Below, piece by piece: positions 1 to 7,522 of a DNA stretch of 64,000 nt. Source of the stretch: Gordonia jinghuaiqii (GTDB lineage: Bacteria > Actinomycetota > Actinomycetes > Mycobacteriales > Mycobacteriaceae); the NCBI RefSeq assembly GCF_014041935.1, contig NZ_CP059491.1:5120114-5184113 (forward strand), in the 5' to 3' direction. Both the position numbers and the translations under genes were made by a program. The notes below the pieces were generated by a model. It saw only the letters and a program-made list of their open reading frames with translations. It searched no databases and was not told where the DNA came from. The stretch's first letter is position 1. Each line of letters begins with the position of its first letter.

Positions 1-2
1 GT

Positions 3-191
3 CGTCTGACGAAGACGACCTGGAACTCCGGGTGCTCGAGCTGGTATCTCACCGACGACGGCTTCAACGCCACGATGTTCCCCGGCTTCGCGACGCAGTA
101 CGTCAAACAGTTGCAGACGGTTGCGCTGCCGGACTACGCGGTCACCGCGGCAGCGCCGACCACCGCCGACGCACTCGCCGAGGTGCGCTAA
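3..191 (+). CDS. Flavoprotein monooxygenase, C-terminal fragment (5' end outside window)
   Basis: Only the last 62 codons are present, ending at TAA 189-191; the start lies before the window. The fragment contains the stretch TWNSGCSSWYLTDDG followed by MFPGF. A W-x-x-GC-x-SWY pattern followed by a short hydrophobic P-G motif is typical of the C-terminal part of FAD/NADPH monooxygenases of the flavin-containing and Baeyer-Villiger type, which insert oxygen into ketones or oxidise heteroatoms in the cytosol. The fragment ends in an Ala/Thr-rich tail. A MerR-type regulator follows after 44 bp on the same strand and may be co-transcribed. The substrate cannot be guessed from this fragment. Confidence 0.7.
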   Translation, partial: RLTKTTWNSGCSSWYLTDDGFNATMFPGFATQYVKQLQTVALPDYAVTAAAPTTADALAEVR

Positions 192-235
192 TCTGGCCGG
201 GCGCCGCTGGATGAACGTTGCGGGAGGGAGCCACA

Positions 236-994
236 GTGACCGAGTACCGCATCGACGAGCTCGCCCGCGCCGCCGGAACGACGACACGAAACGTCCGGGC
301 CTACCGTGAACGGGGTCTGCTCCCGCCTCCGGACAAACGCGGGCGGGTGGGCATCTACACCGACGCCCACCTGGCCCGGCTCCGGCTGATCGACATCCTG
401 CTCCAGCGCGGGTACACCACCTCCCACATCGCGGATTTCATCGAAGGATGGGAGAGCGGGAAGAACCTCACGGAGGTGCTCGGACTGCAACAGGCCGTCA
501 CCGAGCCGTGGTCCAGCTCCGATGAGGGCACCACGGTGTCGGTTTCCGACGCGCGTGCGATGCTCGACGACCCCGATGGCGTGCAACTGTCCCGCCTGGT
601 CACCTACGGTCTCGCGCGCGTGGACGGTGACCAATGCACGTTCACCGATCCGAAACTGTTACAGGGCTTTGTCTCCCTGGCCGGATACGGCTTCGGTGTC
701 GATGCACTGATGACCATTCACGAGCGGTTGTACTCGGCCATCAACACCATTTCCAAAGACATGATCTCGACTGTCAAACAGCACATCGAGAGCAGTCACG
801 GCCAAGGCTGGATCCCGGAGAACGACGACATCCAGCGCACCACCGAGATGTTGCAGATCATGCGAACTCTCGCGGTGGACTCGGTGAACTCGATCCTCGG
901 TCGCACGCTGGACCAGAACCTCCAGGAACAGCTGGGCGAATACCTCCAGGTCGCCATCGACAACTCGAGACGTTCGGGCCGCAACTCCGCCTGA
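236..994 (+). CDS. MerR-family transcriptional regulator
   Basis: A protein of 252 residues. Residues 4-70 form a MerR-type winged helix-turn-helix (YRIDELARAAGTTTRNVRAYRERG, then GLLPPP and a G-x-Y motif), which binds DNA as a dimer. The long C-terminal part (about 75-252) has no cysteine cluster and no obvious metal site, so a small organic effector or protein contact is more likely than a metal. I chose GTG 236 because GGGAGGG at 222-228 sits 7 nt upstream; an in-frame TTG at 218 would overlap that ribosome-binding site. It follows the monooxygenase tail by 44 bp and probably regulates it. A link to the catabolic operons further right is possible but unsupported. Confidence 0.8.
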   Translation: MTEYRIDELARAAGTTTRNVRAYRERGLLPPPDKRGRVGIYTDAHLARLRLIDILLQRGYTTSHIADFIEGWESGKNLTEVLGLQQAVTEPWSSSDEGTTVSVSDARAMLDDPDGVQLSRLVTYGLARVDGDQCTFTDPKLLQGFVSLAGYGFGVDALMTIHERLYSAINTISKDMISTVKQHIESSHGQGWIPENDDIQRTTEMLQIMRTLAVDSVNSILGRTLDQNLQEQLGEYLQVAIDNSRRSGRNSA

Positions 995-1029
995 CGGCGG
1001 GGCACCAAGCACGGCGCGCGGCGTCGGTT

Positions 1030-1797
1030 CTACGCCGGATCACCTCGCCCCGCAGGCCCTGACCGAGAAGGTCCGTCTCCTCGCATCTCCCTCTCGAGAT
1101 ACTCCAGACCCTGCCGCATCTGGGCGATGACCCGCTCGGGACCCGACACCAGACTGTCGGCATCCGGGTCGAGGACCGCGCTGACCGCCATGTCGGCGAG
1201 CTGGCGTGCCACTCGTCGATCGGACTCGGCATCCCCAGGATGGTGCCACCACGCGAGCCAGTTCAGCATTCCGACGATGCCCAGCGCCGAGACCCGCGGG
1301 TCGGCGGCGCGGAATCGGCCCGCGGCGATCCCCTCCTCCATCACCGCGACCAGTTCCTTGAGCACCCGTCGACGGCTTTGCCGGTAGGTCTCGGCGAGCT
1401 CCGGCGGGAGTTCGGCCTCGGAACGGATCAGGAGCCGGAACCGGTCCAGAGTTTGCGTCTGGTGAAGCGCGATGGACATCGCCATCTCGTGGATCTTTCC
1501 GACCGGGTCGAGGTCGCTGCGCTGATTGATCTCGTGGAGGAGCACAGCGGGTTCTTCGGCGATCTCGCTGACGAGCCGGGCGAACAACTCGTCCTTGTTG
1601 GCCACGTAGTGGTAGAGCGCCGGGCGGGTGAGGCCGGTGGCGTCGGCGATGTCCTGGAGAGTGGTGCTGGCGAGACCGCGCTCGGCGAACAGGCGGGTCG
1701 CCTGTTCCATGATCTCGCGCTCGACCAGCTCACGCCGCGAGTTGCTGCGTCCGCTCTTGGCACTGGCAGTCGGCTGCTCCGGCGTCGAGCTGGTCAT
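1030..1797 (-). CDS. TetR-family regulator, last gene of the hyuA-hyuB operon
   Basis: A protein of 255 residues. The N-terminal TetR helix-turn-helix is clear (ATRLFAERGLASTTLQDIADATGLTRPALYHYVANKDEL, about residues 25-65), followed by a helical ligand-binding region. ATG 1797 overlaps the stop of the upstream flavoprotein gene as ATGA (1797-1794), so translation is probably coupled. In-frame coding upstream belongs only to the neighbouring gene in another frame. Sitting at the end of the five-gene minus operon, it is the best candidate for the regulator that senses the pathway substrate or a CoA thioester and binds the paired half-sites at 9694-9703 and 9818-9827. That assignment is inference. 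Confidence 0.85.
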   Translation of the reverse strand: MTSSTPEQPTASAKSGRSNSRRELVEREIMEQATRLFAERGLASTTLQDIADATGLTRPALYHYVANKDELFARLVSEIAEEPAVLLHEINQRSDLDPVGKIHEMAMSIALHQTQTLDRFRLLIRSEAELPPELAETYRQSRRRVLKELVAVMEEGIAAGRFRAADPRVSALGIVGMLNWLAWWHHPGDAESDRRVARQLADMAVSAVLDPDADSLVSGPERVIAQMRQGLEYLEREMRGDGPSRSGPAGRGDPA

Positions 1798-3395
1798 AAG
1801 CGAAGAATAGTGCGTTCCACCCCGGCGGTGCGCGCGACCTCGGGCACGCCGCCGATCGCCGCGTCGTCGGCGATGTACACCAGATCGGTCCGCAGGCTCA
1901 CGAGGCCGGCGACCAGGTCGTCGTGGGCTGTGCGAGGTGCCTCCACGACGACGACGGCGCCGGTCTCGCGGCGCGCGCGCTCGCCGAGATCGAGTCGTGT
2001 CAACACTGAATCGCGGTCGCCGGCGCCGGTCAGCCACAGCACGGAGCAACCGCTAGCGTCGGCGACGAGACGGTCGGCGTCCTCCCCCCACGCAGAGATC
2101 AGATCCACGTCGACGACCACCGTTCCCGGAGCTCGACGCAGCGCCTCAGGCGCGACGCGGCCCGCGAAGGTGCGGCCGCGCCGGGTGACCGGACGTTCCA
2201 GTGCCCACCGCGCGACGTCGGTGTCCGGGACATCGGCGGACTCCACTCCGGCATAGTCGGCCAGGCCCCGCTTGGCGACTTCCGGCGCGGAGGACATGAA
2301 CCGCTCCAGACCCACCTTTCCCGCGCGGGTCATGTAGGCGATCATCAGTTGGTCGACCGGTATGTCGCTCCGTTCGGGGAACGACTCCCACCACTGCTCG
2401 CTACGGGCGGCGATCGACTGCAGATACTCGACACCCGGGCGGCGGGCCGCCTCGTAGGCCGACAGAGCCTCCTCGAGCGTCGACGCATCGCTCACCGCGC
2501 GGTCGAGCGCGATCGCGTCCTCCATCGCCAGCTTGGTGCCCGACCCGATCGAGTAGTGGGCGGTGTGGGCGGCGTCGCCGAGAAGCACGACGTTCCCGAC
2601 ATGCCACCGTTCGCATGTCACGGTCCGGAACCTCAGCCACCGCGTCCGGTTGCCGATCAACCGGTGGCCCTCGAGGGTGTCGGCGAACGCCTCCTGCAGG
2701 TAGTCCAGCGCCTTCTCGTCGCTGTCCGCAGGAGCGGTGAGCTCTGTCGACAGATCGAAGCCTGCTGCGCGCCAGGTCTTCTCATCGGTCTCGATCAGGA
2801 AGGTGCTGCGATCCGGGGCGTACGGGTAGGCATGTGCGACAAACGTCCCGTGTTGGGTCGACACCGGCGTGAAGATCGCACTCGGCAGTGCGAAATCCGT
2901 TCCACACCAGAGGTACAGACCCTCGCCCGTGGTGATGTGCGGTTGGAACGCGTCCGCGAACGCGGCGCGCGTCGCACTGTTCACGCCGTCCGCGGCGATG
3001 ATCAGGTCGGCGTCGAGGTCTGCCACCGTGGCTCGGCAGTCGAACTCGAGCCGGACACCGGCTGCGGCGGCGTGGTGCTGGAGAACGTCGAGGAGTGTCG
3101 TGCGGGCGATGGCGAGCAGCTCCCCGTGCGACAGCCGGGCGACGACGCCGCCGACCTTCATCGACATCTCATGCGGATGGGACACCGCGACGATGGCGTC
3201 GAGCGAAGCGGGGTCGGCGTCACGCAGATTGCGCTGGGTCCGGGATGCGAGTCCGACGCCGAAGCCGAAAGTGGTGTCCGGCGAACCCTGTTCATACACG
3301 GTCACCTCGGCGGTGGGGTAGCTGCGCTTGAGCAGACGAGCGGCGTACAACCCGCCGGGCCCGCCGCCGAGCACGGCGATACGACTGAGTTTCAT
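1794..3395 (-). CDS. FAD-dependent aryl-CoA monooxygenase, salicylyl-CoA 5-hydroxylase type
   Basis: A protein of 533 residues. A Rossmann FAD-binding motif (VLGGGPGGLYAARLLKR) starts at about residue 8. The second FAD motif, LLGDAAHTAHYSIGSGTKLAMEDAI, lies at about 285-310; this HxSIGSGTKLA form is characteristic of flavoproteins that hydroxylate aromatic rings held as CoA thioesters (salicylyl-CoA 5-hydroxylase SdgC and the hydroxylase half of 2-aminobenzoyl-CoA monooxygenase), rather than free-acid hydroxylases such as PobA. A C-terminal extension of about 130 residues may be a thioredoxin-fold domain as in phenol-hydroxylase-type enzymes. The start overlaps the ligase stop as ATGA (3395-3392) and the end overlaps tetR. 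Pairing with an aryl-AMP ligase supports activation followed by ring hydroxylation. The exact substrate is unknown. Confidence 0.75.
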   Translation of the reverse strand: MKLSRIAVLGGGPGGLYAARLLKRSYPTAEVTVYEQGSPDTTFGFGVGLASRTQRNLRDADPASLDAIVAVSHPHEMSMKVGGVVARLSHGELLAIARTTLLDVLQHHAAAAGVRLEFDCRATVADLDADLIIAADGVNSATRAAFADAFQPHITTGEGLYLWCGTDFALPSAIFTPVSTQHGTFVAHAYPYAPDRSTFLIETDEKTWRAAGFDLSTELTAPADSDEKALDYLQEAFADTLEGHRLIGNRTRWLRFRTVTCERWHVGNVVLLGDAAHTAHYSIGSGTKLAMEDAIALDRAVSDASTLEEALSAYEAARRPGVEYLQSIAARSEQWWESFPERSDIPVDQLMIAYMTRAGKVGLERFMSSAPEVAKRGLADYAGVESADVPDTDVARWALERPVTRRGRTFAGRVAPEALRRAPGTVVVDVDLISAWGEDADRLVADASGCSVLWLTGAGDRDSVLTRLDLGERARRETGAVVVVEAPRTAHDDLVAGLVSLRTDLVYIADDAAIGGVPEVARTAGVERTILRL

Positions 3396-5152
3396 CGTTT
3401 CTTCCTCACTGGCCAGGATCGCTCGAGCTTGCCGACGATGTCTGCGCGAAGCCGCTTCTTGTCGATCTTCCCGACGTTCGTCTGCGGGAGTTCCCGCACA
3501 TGTTCGAGCCGTTCGGGCCACTTGAACTTGGCCACGCCGAGCGCATCGAGATGGTCCTGGATTGTGGTCATGGCCAACGGTTCCCCGTCGACGGTCACCA
3601 GATAGGCGCATGTCCGCTCACCGAGGCGCGGGTCGGGCATCGCCACGACCGCCGCGTTGGCGACCTTCGGATGTGCGACGAGCAGCTGTTCCACCTCTTC
3701 GGCGTTGATCTTCTCCCCGCCGCGGTTGATGAGGTCCTTGATCCGGCCCTCGATCGACAGGTACCGCACGCCGGCGATGCTCACCATCGTCGCCAGATCC
3801 CCGGTTCGATAGAAGCCGTCGGAGGTGAAAGCGGTCTGGTTGTGCTCCGCTGCATCGAAATAGCCCGGGATCGTGTACGGGCCGCGGCAGGACAGTTCTC
3901 CGACCTCGCCGTCGTCGACCTCGGTCTCGCTCCCGGGTTCGAGGATGCGGATTTCGTCTCCACCGGCGATCGGTGTCCCGACGGTGGCGAGGCGGGCGCG
4001 CGTCGGCGCGTCGTGCGGGGACACGGTGAACAATCCCTCCGACATCCCGAACAACTGCCCGGCCCAGCGGTTGTCACCGTCGTCGGCCCGATCGAACAGC
4101 TCGCTGCCGACCTTGGCACCGGAGAGGATCACGTTGCGCAGGTACGGGCGCGGTTCGTCGAACGCCGGGCTCGTCACCGCCTGATAGTGGCCGTGACCGA
4201 TCAGGACGTCGGTCGCCCGCTCACGTGCCATGAGCGGGAAGGCGCTCGAGACGTCAGCCGTGGCGAGGATCAGGCATGCACCCACCGAGTGCGCGGCGTG
4301 GAGGCCGCAACTGATGCCCGCGTTGTGGATGATCGGGATCAGGTGGGCGACGCGCGTGTCCGCTGTCCAGCCGAGCCGGCGCGCATACAGCCGCGCGTTG
4401 TCCCAGTACTCGACGTGGAGTCGTGGGATCACCTTGGGCACACCGGTTGTCCCCCCGGAGAGCTGGAAGACACACACGTCCAGCGGGTCGATCCCCGCCT
4501 GAACCTGCACGACCCGCTCCCGCGCCACGTCCGGCGCGATGTCTGTCCCCAGTGTCTTCACCGCCGCGGTCCCACCTCCGGCCACCTCGCCGGCACCGTG
4601 CGGCATGCCGATGGTCAGGATCGTGCGCAGCGTCGGGTGCCCCTGTGCCTGTGTTCGCGCGAAGTCGACGAGGTCGAACGACAGACCCGCCTCGACGACA
4701 TGGCCGACCGCGCCGACCACCCGGGAGATGTGCCCGATCTCGTGACCCCGATGAGCTGCGAGCGTCGCCACCGGCACCAAACCTGCTTTGAGACACGCGT
4801 ACCAGACGAGGACCGTCTCCAACCGATTGGTCGCCTGGAAGAGCACCGGATCCCCGGGCGCCAGTCCTTGGTCGAGCAGGGCGACGGCCATCTGATCCGT
4901 CCGAACCCCCAACTCGCCGTAAGTCACCGCCGCCACATCCGTGACGACCGCGGGACGCTCGGGATGGAGCTCGACGGTGTCCTGCAACCGTGTGGCCAAC
5001 GGCCGGTCGGTCCACTCCCCCGACCGGCGGTACGTCTCCGCCCGGTCACCGGGGTACCCGACCAGCCGATCACCCCACCGGGAACGGCCGGTCAGTGGAG
5101 TCCGCGCAACCGACTCCGGCGACGTAGGTGTGCACATGGACGACACGGTCAT
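3392..5152 (-). CDS. Aryl-acid AMP ligase (salicylate / 2,3-dihydroxybenzoate adenylase type)
   Basis: A protein of 586 residues of the ANL superfamily. It shows the P-loop-like motif QLSGGTTGVPKVIPR, the aromatic-acid pocket element HNAGISCG, the core GMSEGLFT, the hinge motif YRTGDLATM, and C-terminal GRIKDLINRGGEKINAEEVE plus the catalytic lysine in PQTNVGKIDKK. These motifs and the SCG pocket resemble salicyl-AMP and 2,3-dihydroxybenzoyl-AMP ligases (SdgA, EntE, MbtA). No siderophore genes are nearby. The next gene is an aryl-CoA hydroxylase, so a catabolic role activating an aromatic carboxylate is favoured. Start ATG 5152 overlaps the hyuB stop as ATGA (5152-5149). Whether it transfers to CoA itself or needs a partner cannot be read here. 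Confidence 0.82.
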   Translation of the reverse strand: MTVSSMCTPTSPESVARTPLTGRSRWGDRLVGYPGDRAETYRRSGEWTDRPLATRLQDTVELHPERPAVVTDVAAVTYGELGVRTDQMAVALLDQGLAPGDPVLFQATNRLETVLVWYACLKAGLVPVATLAAHRGHEIGHISRVVGAVGHVVEAGLSFDLVDFARTQAQGHPTLRTILTIGMPHGAGEVAGGGTAAVKTLGTDIAPDVARERVVQVQAGIDPLDVCVFQLSGGTTGVPKVIPRLHVEYWDNARLYARRLGWTADTRVAHLIPIIHNAGISCGLHAAHSVGACLILATADVSSAFPLMARERATDVLIGHGHYQAVTSPAFDEPRPYLRNVILSGAKVGSELFDRADDGDNRWAGQLFGMSEGLFTVSPHDAPTRARLATVGTPIAGGDEIRILEPGSETEVDDGEVGELSCRGPYTIPGYFDAAEHNQTAFTSDGFYRTGDLATMVSIAGVRYLSIEGRIKDLINRGGEKINAEEVEQLLVAHPKVANAAVVAMPDPRLGERTCAYLVTVDGEPLAMTTIQDHLDALGVAKFKWPERLEHVRELPQTNVGKIDKKRLRADIVGKLERSWPVRKKR

Positions 5153-7470
5153 CGACCTGCCACCGCCGGGAGCAGCTGGGCGAGTTCGGCGACACGGTCG
5201 GGATGGTCGACGGGCACGATGCCCGAGTAGATCGCGGTGAAGCACCCGGGGCAACACTGCTGACGGAACACGATCTCGGTGTCTACGTACTCGCCGGGGG
5301 CGGACGTGACCTGCGGGCCGGCGTCACTCGACGGACCGTCGTACCGCGCGAGATCCAGTCGTCCGGACTTGCTGTCGCCCAGAAGCCTTCCGCAGTGGGC
5401 GCATCCGACGACGCGTGAGTCGCCGATGGTGGCCTCGACGAGGTTGTCGTCGAGCCGCCGCGCGCGTTCGAGGTCGATGGTCGCCTCTTGGCTTGCGGGG
5501 ATCTCGGACCTGCTGCGGCGCAGCTCGCGCAGTTCCGTTCGTTTGGCCTCGGTGCGGGCGTCGTCGACCTCCCCGCCGGCGAGCACCACTCCGTACCCCT
5601 CGCTCGCCCCGGCCATGGTCACCTTGCCGTTGCGCACATCGGCCGCGACGGCCTCGGGCTCGCGACGCAGCGGGTCACCGTAACCCCCGCCGCCCTGCCA
5701 GTGCATGTAGAGCACCTCGCCGGGCGCGAGGTAGCTCTCCGCGTAGCAGGCACCGATCTCCTTCGAGCCCGCGAGATCGTCGAGGTCTCCGGGAATCTTC
5801 CCCTGCGCCAACAGGTCCTGCACGCCCGAGTCGCGGGCCAGGATCTCCAGACCCGTGTTGCCGGGCAGGCCGCCGGCCAGGCCGGAGTTCTGCGCGACGG
5901 CCTTACCGGCCGAGGCGAACACGAGTCCCATCGGCAGGCTGGTGCCGTACGGGGTGACCGCCAGCGACGCCGACACACCTCCCCGGTGGCGTCCGGGGCC
6001 GCCGGAGTCGGGTTCCTCGCGTCGCCACAGGGTGAGCAGAGGATAGAGGAACTCAGTCATCTCGGTGTCGGGGATGCGGCCCATCGGGATGCAGAACAAC
6101 CCGCCGGTGTCCATGCCGTCGGCGACGGGACGCGCCCCGTAGCCACCCGCCATCGGCTCCATCATGATGTTGAGGAACGGCACCGGTTGTTCGCCGCGTT
6201 CGTCGAGGCCGGCGACGACGGCGGTGTCCCAGGTACCACAGCACGACGCCGCGACGTTCTTGCCGAACTCGAGGTGACGGTCGAGCATCTGGGCCAGACA
6301 TTCGGCGATCAGATTGCCGGTCAGCCACGCCGGACCGATCGGCCCGCGGCTCACCGCTGCCGGGAAGGTGGCGTTGTTGATAGTCCCTTCCTCGGCGATG
6401 AGGTCGAAGCATCGCATCAGGCCGCCGGCGGACCACGGGATGTCGCCGGCGAGGATGGGCAGCAGCGCGAGCATCACGCCGCCACGCATACCGGCGTAGG
6501 TGCAGTTGATGACGCCGGTCTGCGCGTCGGTGCCGGTGAAGTCGAACTCCAGATGGTCGTCCCTCTTGGTCATCGCGACCGTGATCTTGTGCACCTCGCG
6601 GTCGCCCGTCTGGGCCTGGTCCTGATAGCCGGTCGCATGCCACGTGCCATTCGGCAGATCACTGAGCTTGGCGCGCAACCGGCCCTCGGCGTCGGACATC
6701 ATCCGCTTCATCACGGCCTTGACCGTGTCGGCGCCGTACTGCTCGATGACCGCGAGCAGGCGATCGCGGCCGACACTGTTGGCGCCGATCTTGGCCCGCA
6801 GGTCCAGTCCGACGAGCATGGGGACCCGGCTGCGCCGAACCCAGACGTCGGCCACGTCGCGCTGCAGCTCGAAATCGCGCACCACCTTGATCGGGGGCGT
6901 CGGAAGTGACTCGGAGAAAACATCTTTGGCGGCCGGGTCGAAGGAGCCCAGGCCCGACCCACCGAGGTCGGGTTCGTGGCAGATCGCACTGGTCCAGGCG
7001 AACAGCTTGCCCTCGTGGAAGACCGGCTGGTAGACGATCACGTCGCTCTGGTGCAGGCCGCCGCCGACCCAGGGGTCATTGCACAGGAACATGTCGCCCT
7101 CGGCGATCCCGGGGTTGAGCGATCGGTTCTGCAGGGTCCAGTAGATCGCGAGGTCGACCGCACCCACGAGCATCGTGTTGTAGAGCCCGACCTGGACCTC
7201 CTGGCCGATCTCGTCGCTGATGGCGAAGTCGAAATCGTTGGCGTCGGTGACGATCGGCGAACCGGACATGCGCTTGAGCGCCTCACCCATCTCGTCGGTG
7301 ACCGACCAGAGGCGATGCCGGATGACCTCGTAGGTCAGCGGGTCGAGGGCGTCGATCTGCTCCTGAGAGACGGTGTGGACGGGTAGCGATGGCGGCAACG
7401 ACCGGGCGAGGGCGTCGAGATCCGTCGGGCGGCTGGAGAAGACCTCCGAGCCGGGGATGGGTGCGGTCAT
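5149..7470 (-). CDS. hyuB: HyuB-type hydantoinase B / acetone-carboxylase alpha-like subunit with C-terminal zinc-like domain
   Basis: A protein of 773 residues. Residues about 30-600 match the hydantoinase B / oxoprolinase family (DPLTYEVIRHRLWSVTDEM, GDMFLCNDPWVGGGLHQSDV, DFTGTDAQTGVINC, GGGGYGDPLRR). These subunits act with HyuA in ATP-dependent opening of lactams and hydantoins or ATP-dependent carboxylation of ketones. Beyond the usual end is an extra segment with C690-x-x-C693 and C739-C740-x-x-C743, resembling the separate zinc-binding gamma subunit of acetone and acetophenone carboxylases. This points to a carboxylase-type complex but does not prove it. ATG 7470 lies 52 bp after the hyuA stop; its own stop overlaps the ligase start. 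Confidence 0.85.
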   Translation of the reverse strand: MTAPIPGSEVFSSRPTDLDALARSLPPSLPVHTVSQEQIDALDPLTYEVIRHRLWSVTDEMGEALKRMSGSPIVTDANDFDFAISDEIGQEVQVGLYNTMLVGAVDLAIYWTLQNRSLNPGIAEGDMFLCNDPWVGGGLHQSDVIVYQPVFHEGKLFAWTSAICHEPDLGGSGLGSFDPAAKDVFSESLPTPPIKVVRDFELQRDVADVWVRRSRVPMLVGLDLRAKIGANSVGRDRLLAVIEQYGADTVKAVMKRMMSDAEGRLRAKLSDLPNGTWHATGYQDQAQTGDREVHKITVAMTKRDDHLEFDFTGTDAQTGVINCTYAGMRGGVMLALLPILAGDIPWSAGGLMRCFDLIAEEGTINNATFPAAVSRGPIGPAWLTGNLIAECLAQMLDRHLEFGKNVAASCCGTWDTAVVAGLDERGEQPVPFLNIMMEPMAGGYGARPVADGMDTGGLFCIPMGRIPDTEMTEFLYPLLTLWRREEPDSGGPGRHRGGVSASLAVTPYGTSLPMGLVFASAGKAVAQNSGLAGGLPGNTGLEILARDSGVQDLLAQGKIPGDLDDLAGSKEIGACYAESYLAPGEVLYMHWQGGGGYGDPLRREPEAVAADVRNGKVTMAGASEGYGVVLAGGEVDDARTEAKRTELRELRRSRSEIPASQEATIDLERARRLDDNLVEATIGDSRVVGCAHCGRLLGDSKSGRLDLARYDGPSSDAGPQVTSAPGEYVDTEIVFRQQCCPGCFTAIYSGIVPVDHPDRVAELAQLLPAVAGR

Positions 7471-7522
7471 GAGTGCAGCTCCTGTGGCGCTTGCTGATGG
7501 TCGGTCGGGAGATGTCGGTGCG

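Noticed and set aside
2349..3605. Long open frame of 418 codons on the plus strand opposite the aryl-CoA hydroxylase gene
   Set aside because: It is antisense to a gene with clear FAD motifs, has no family features and an unlikely composition (Arg, Val and His scattered). GC-rich codon use keeps the complementary frame open. The same applies to the plus-strand frames at 3500-5230, 5488-6909 and 61730-63049 and to the minus-strand frame at 31468-33486.
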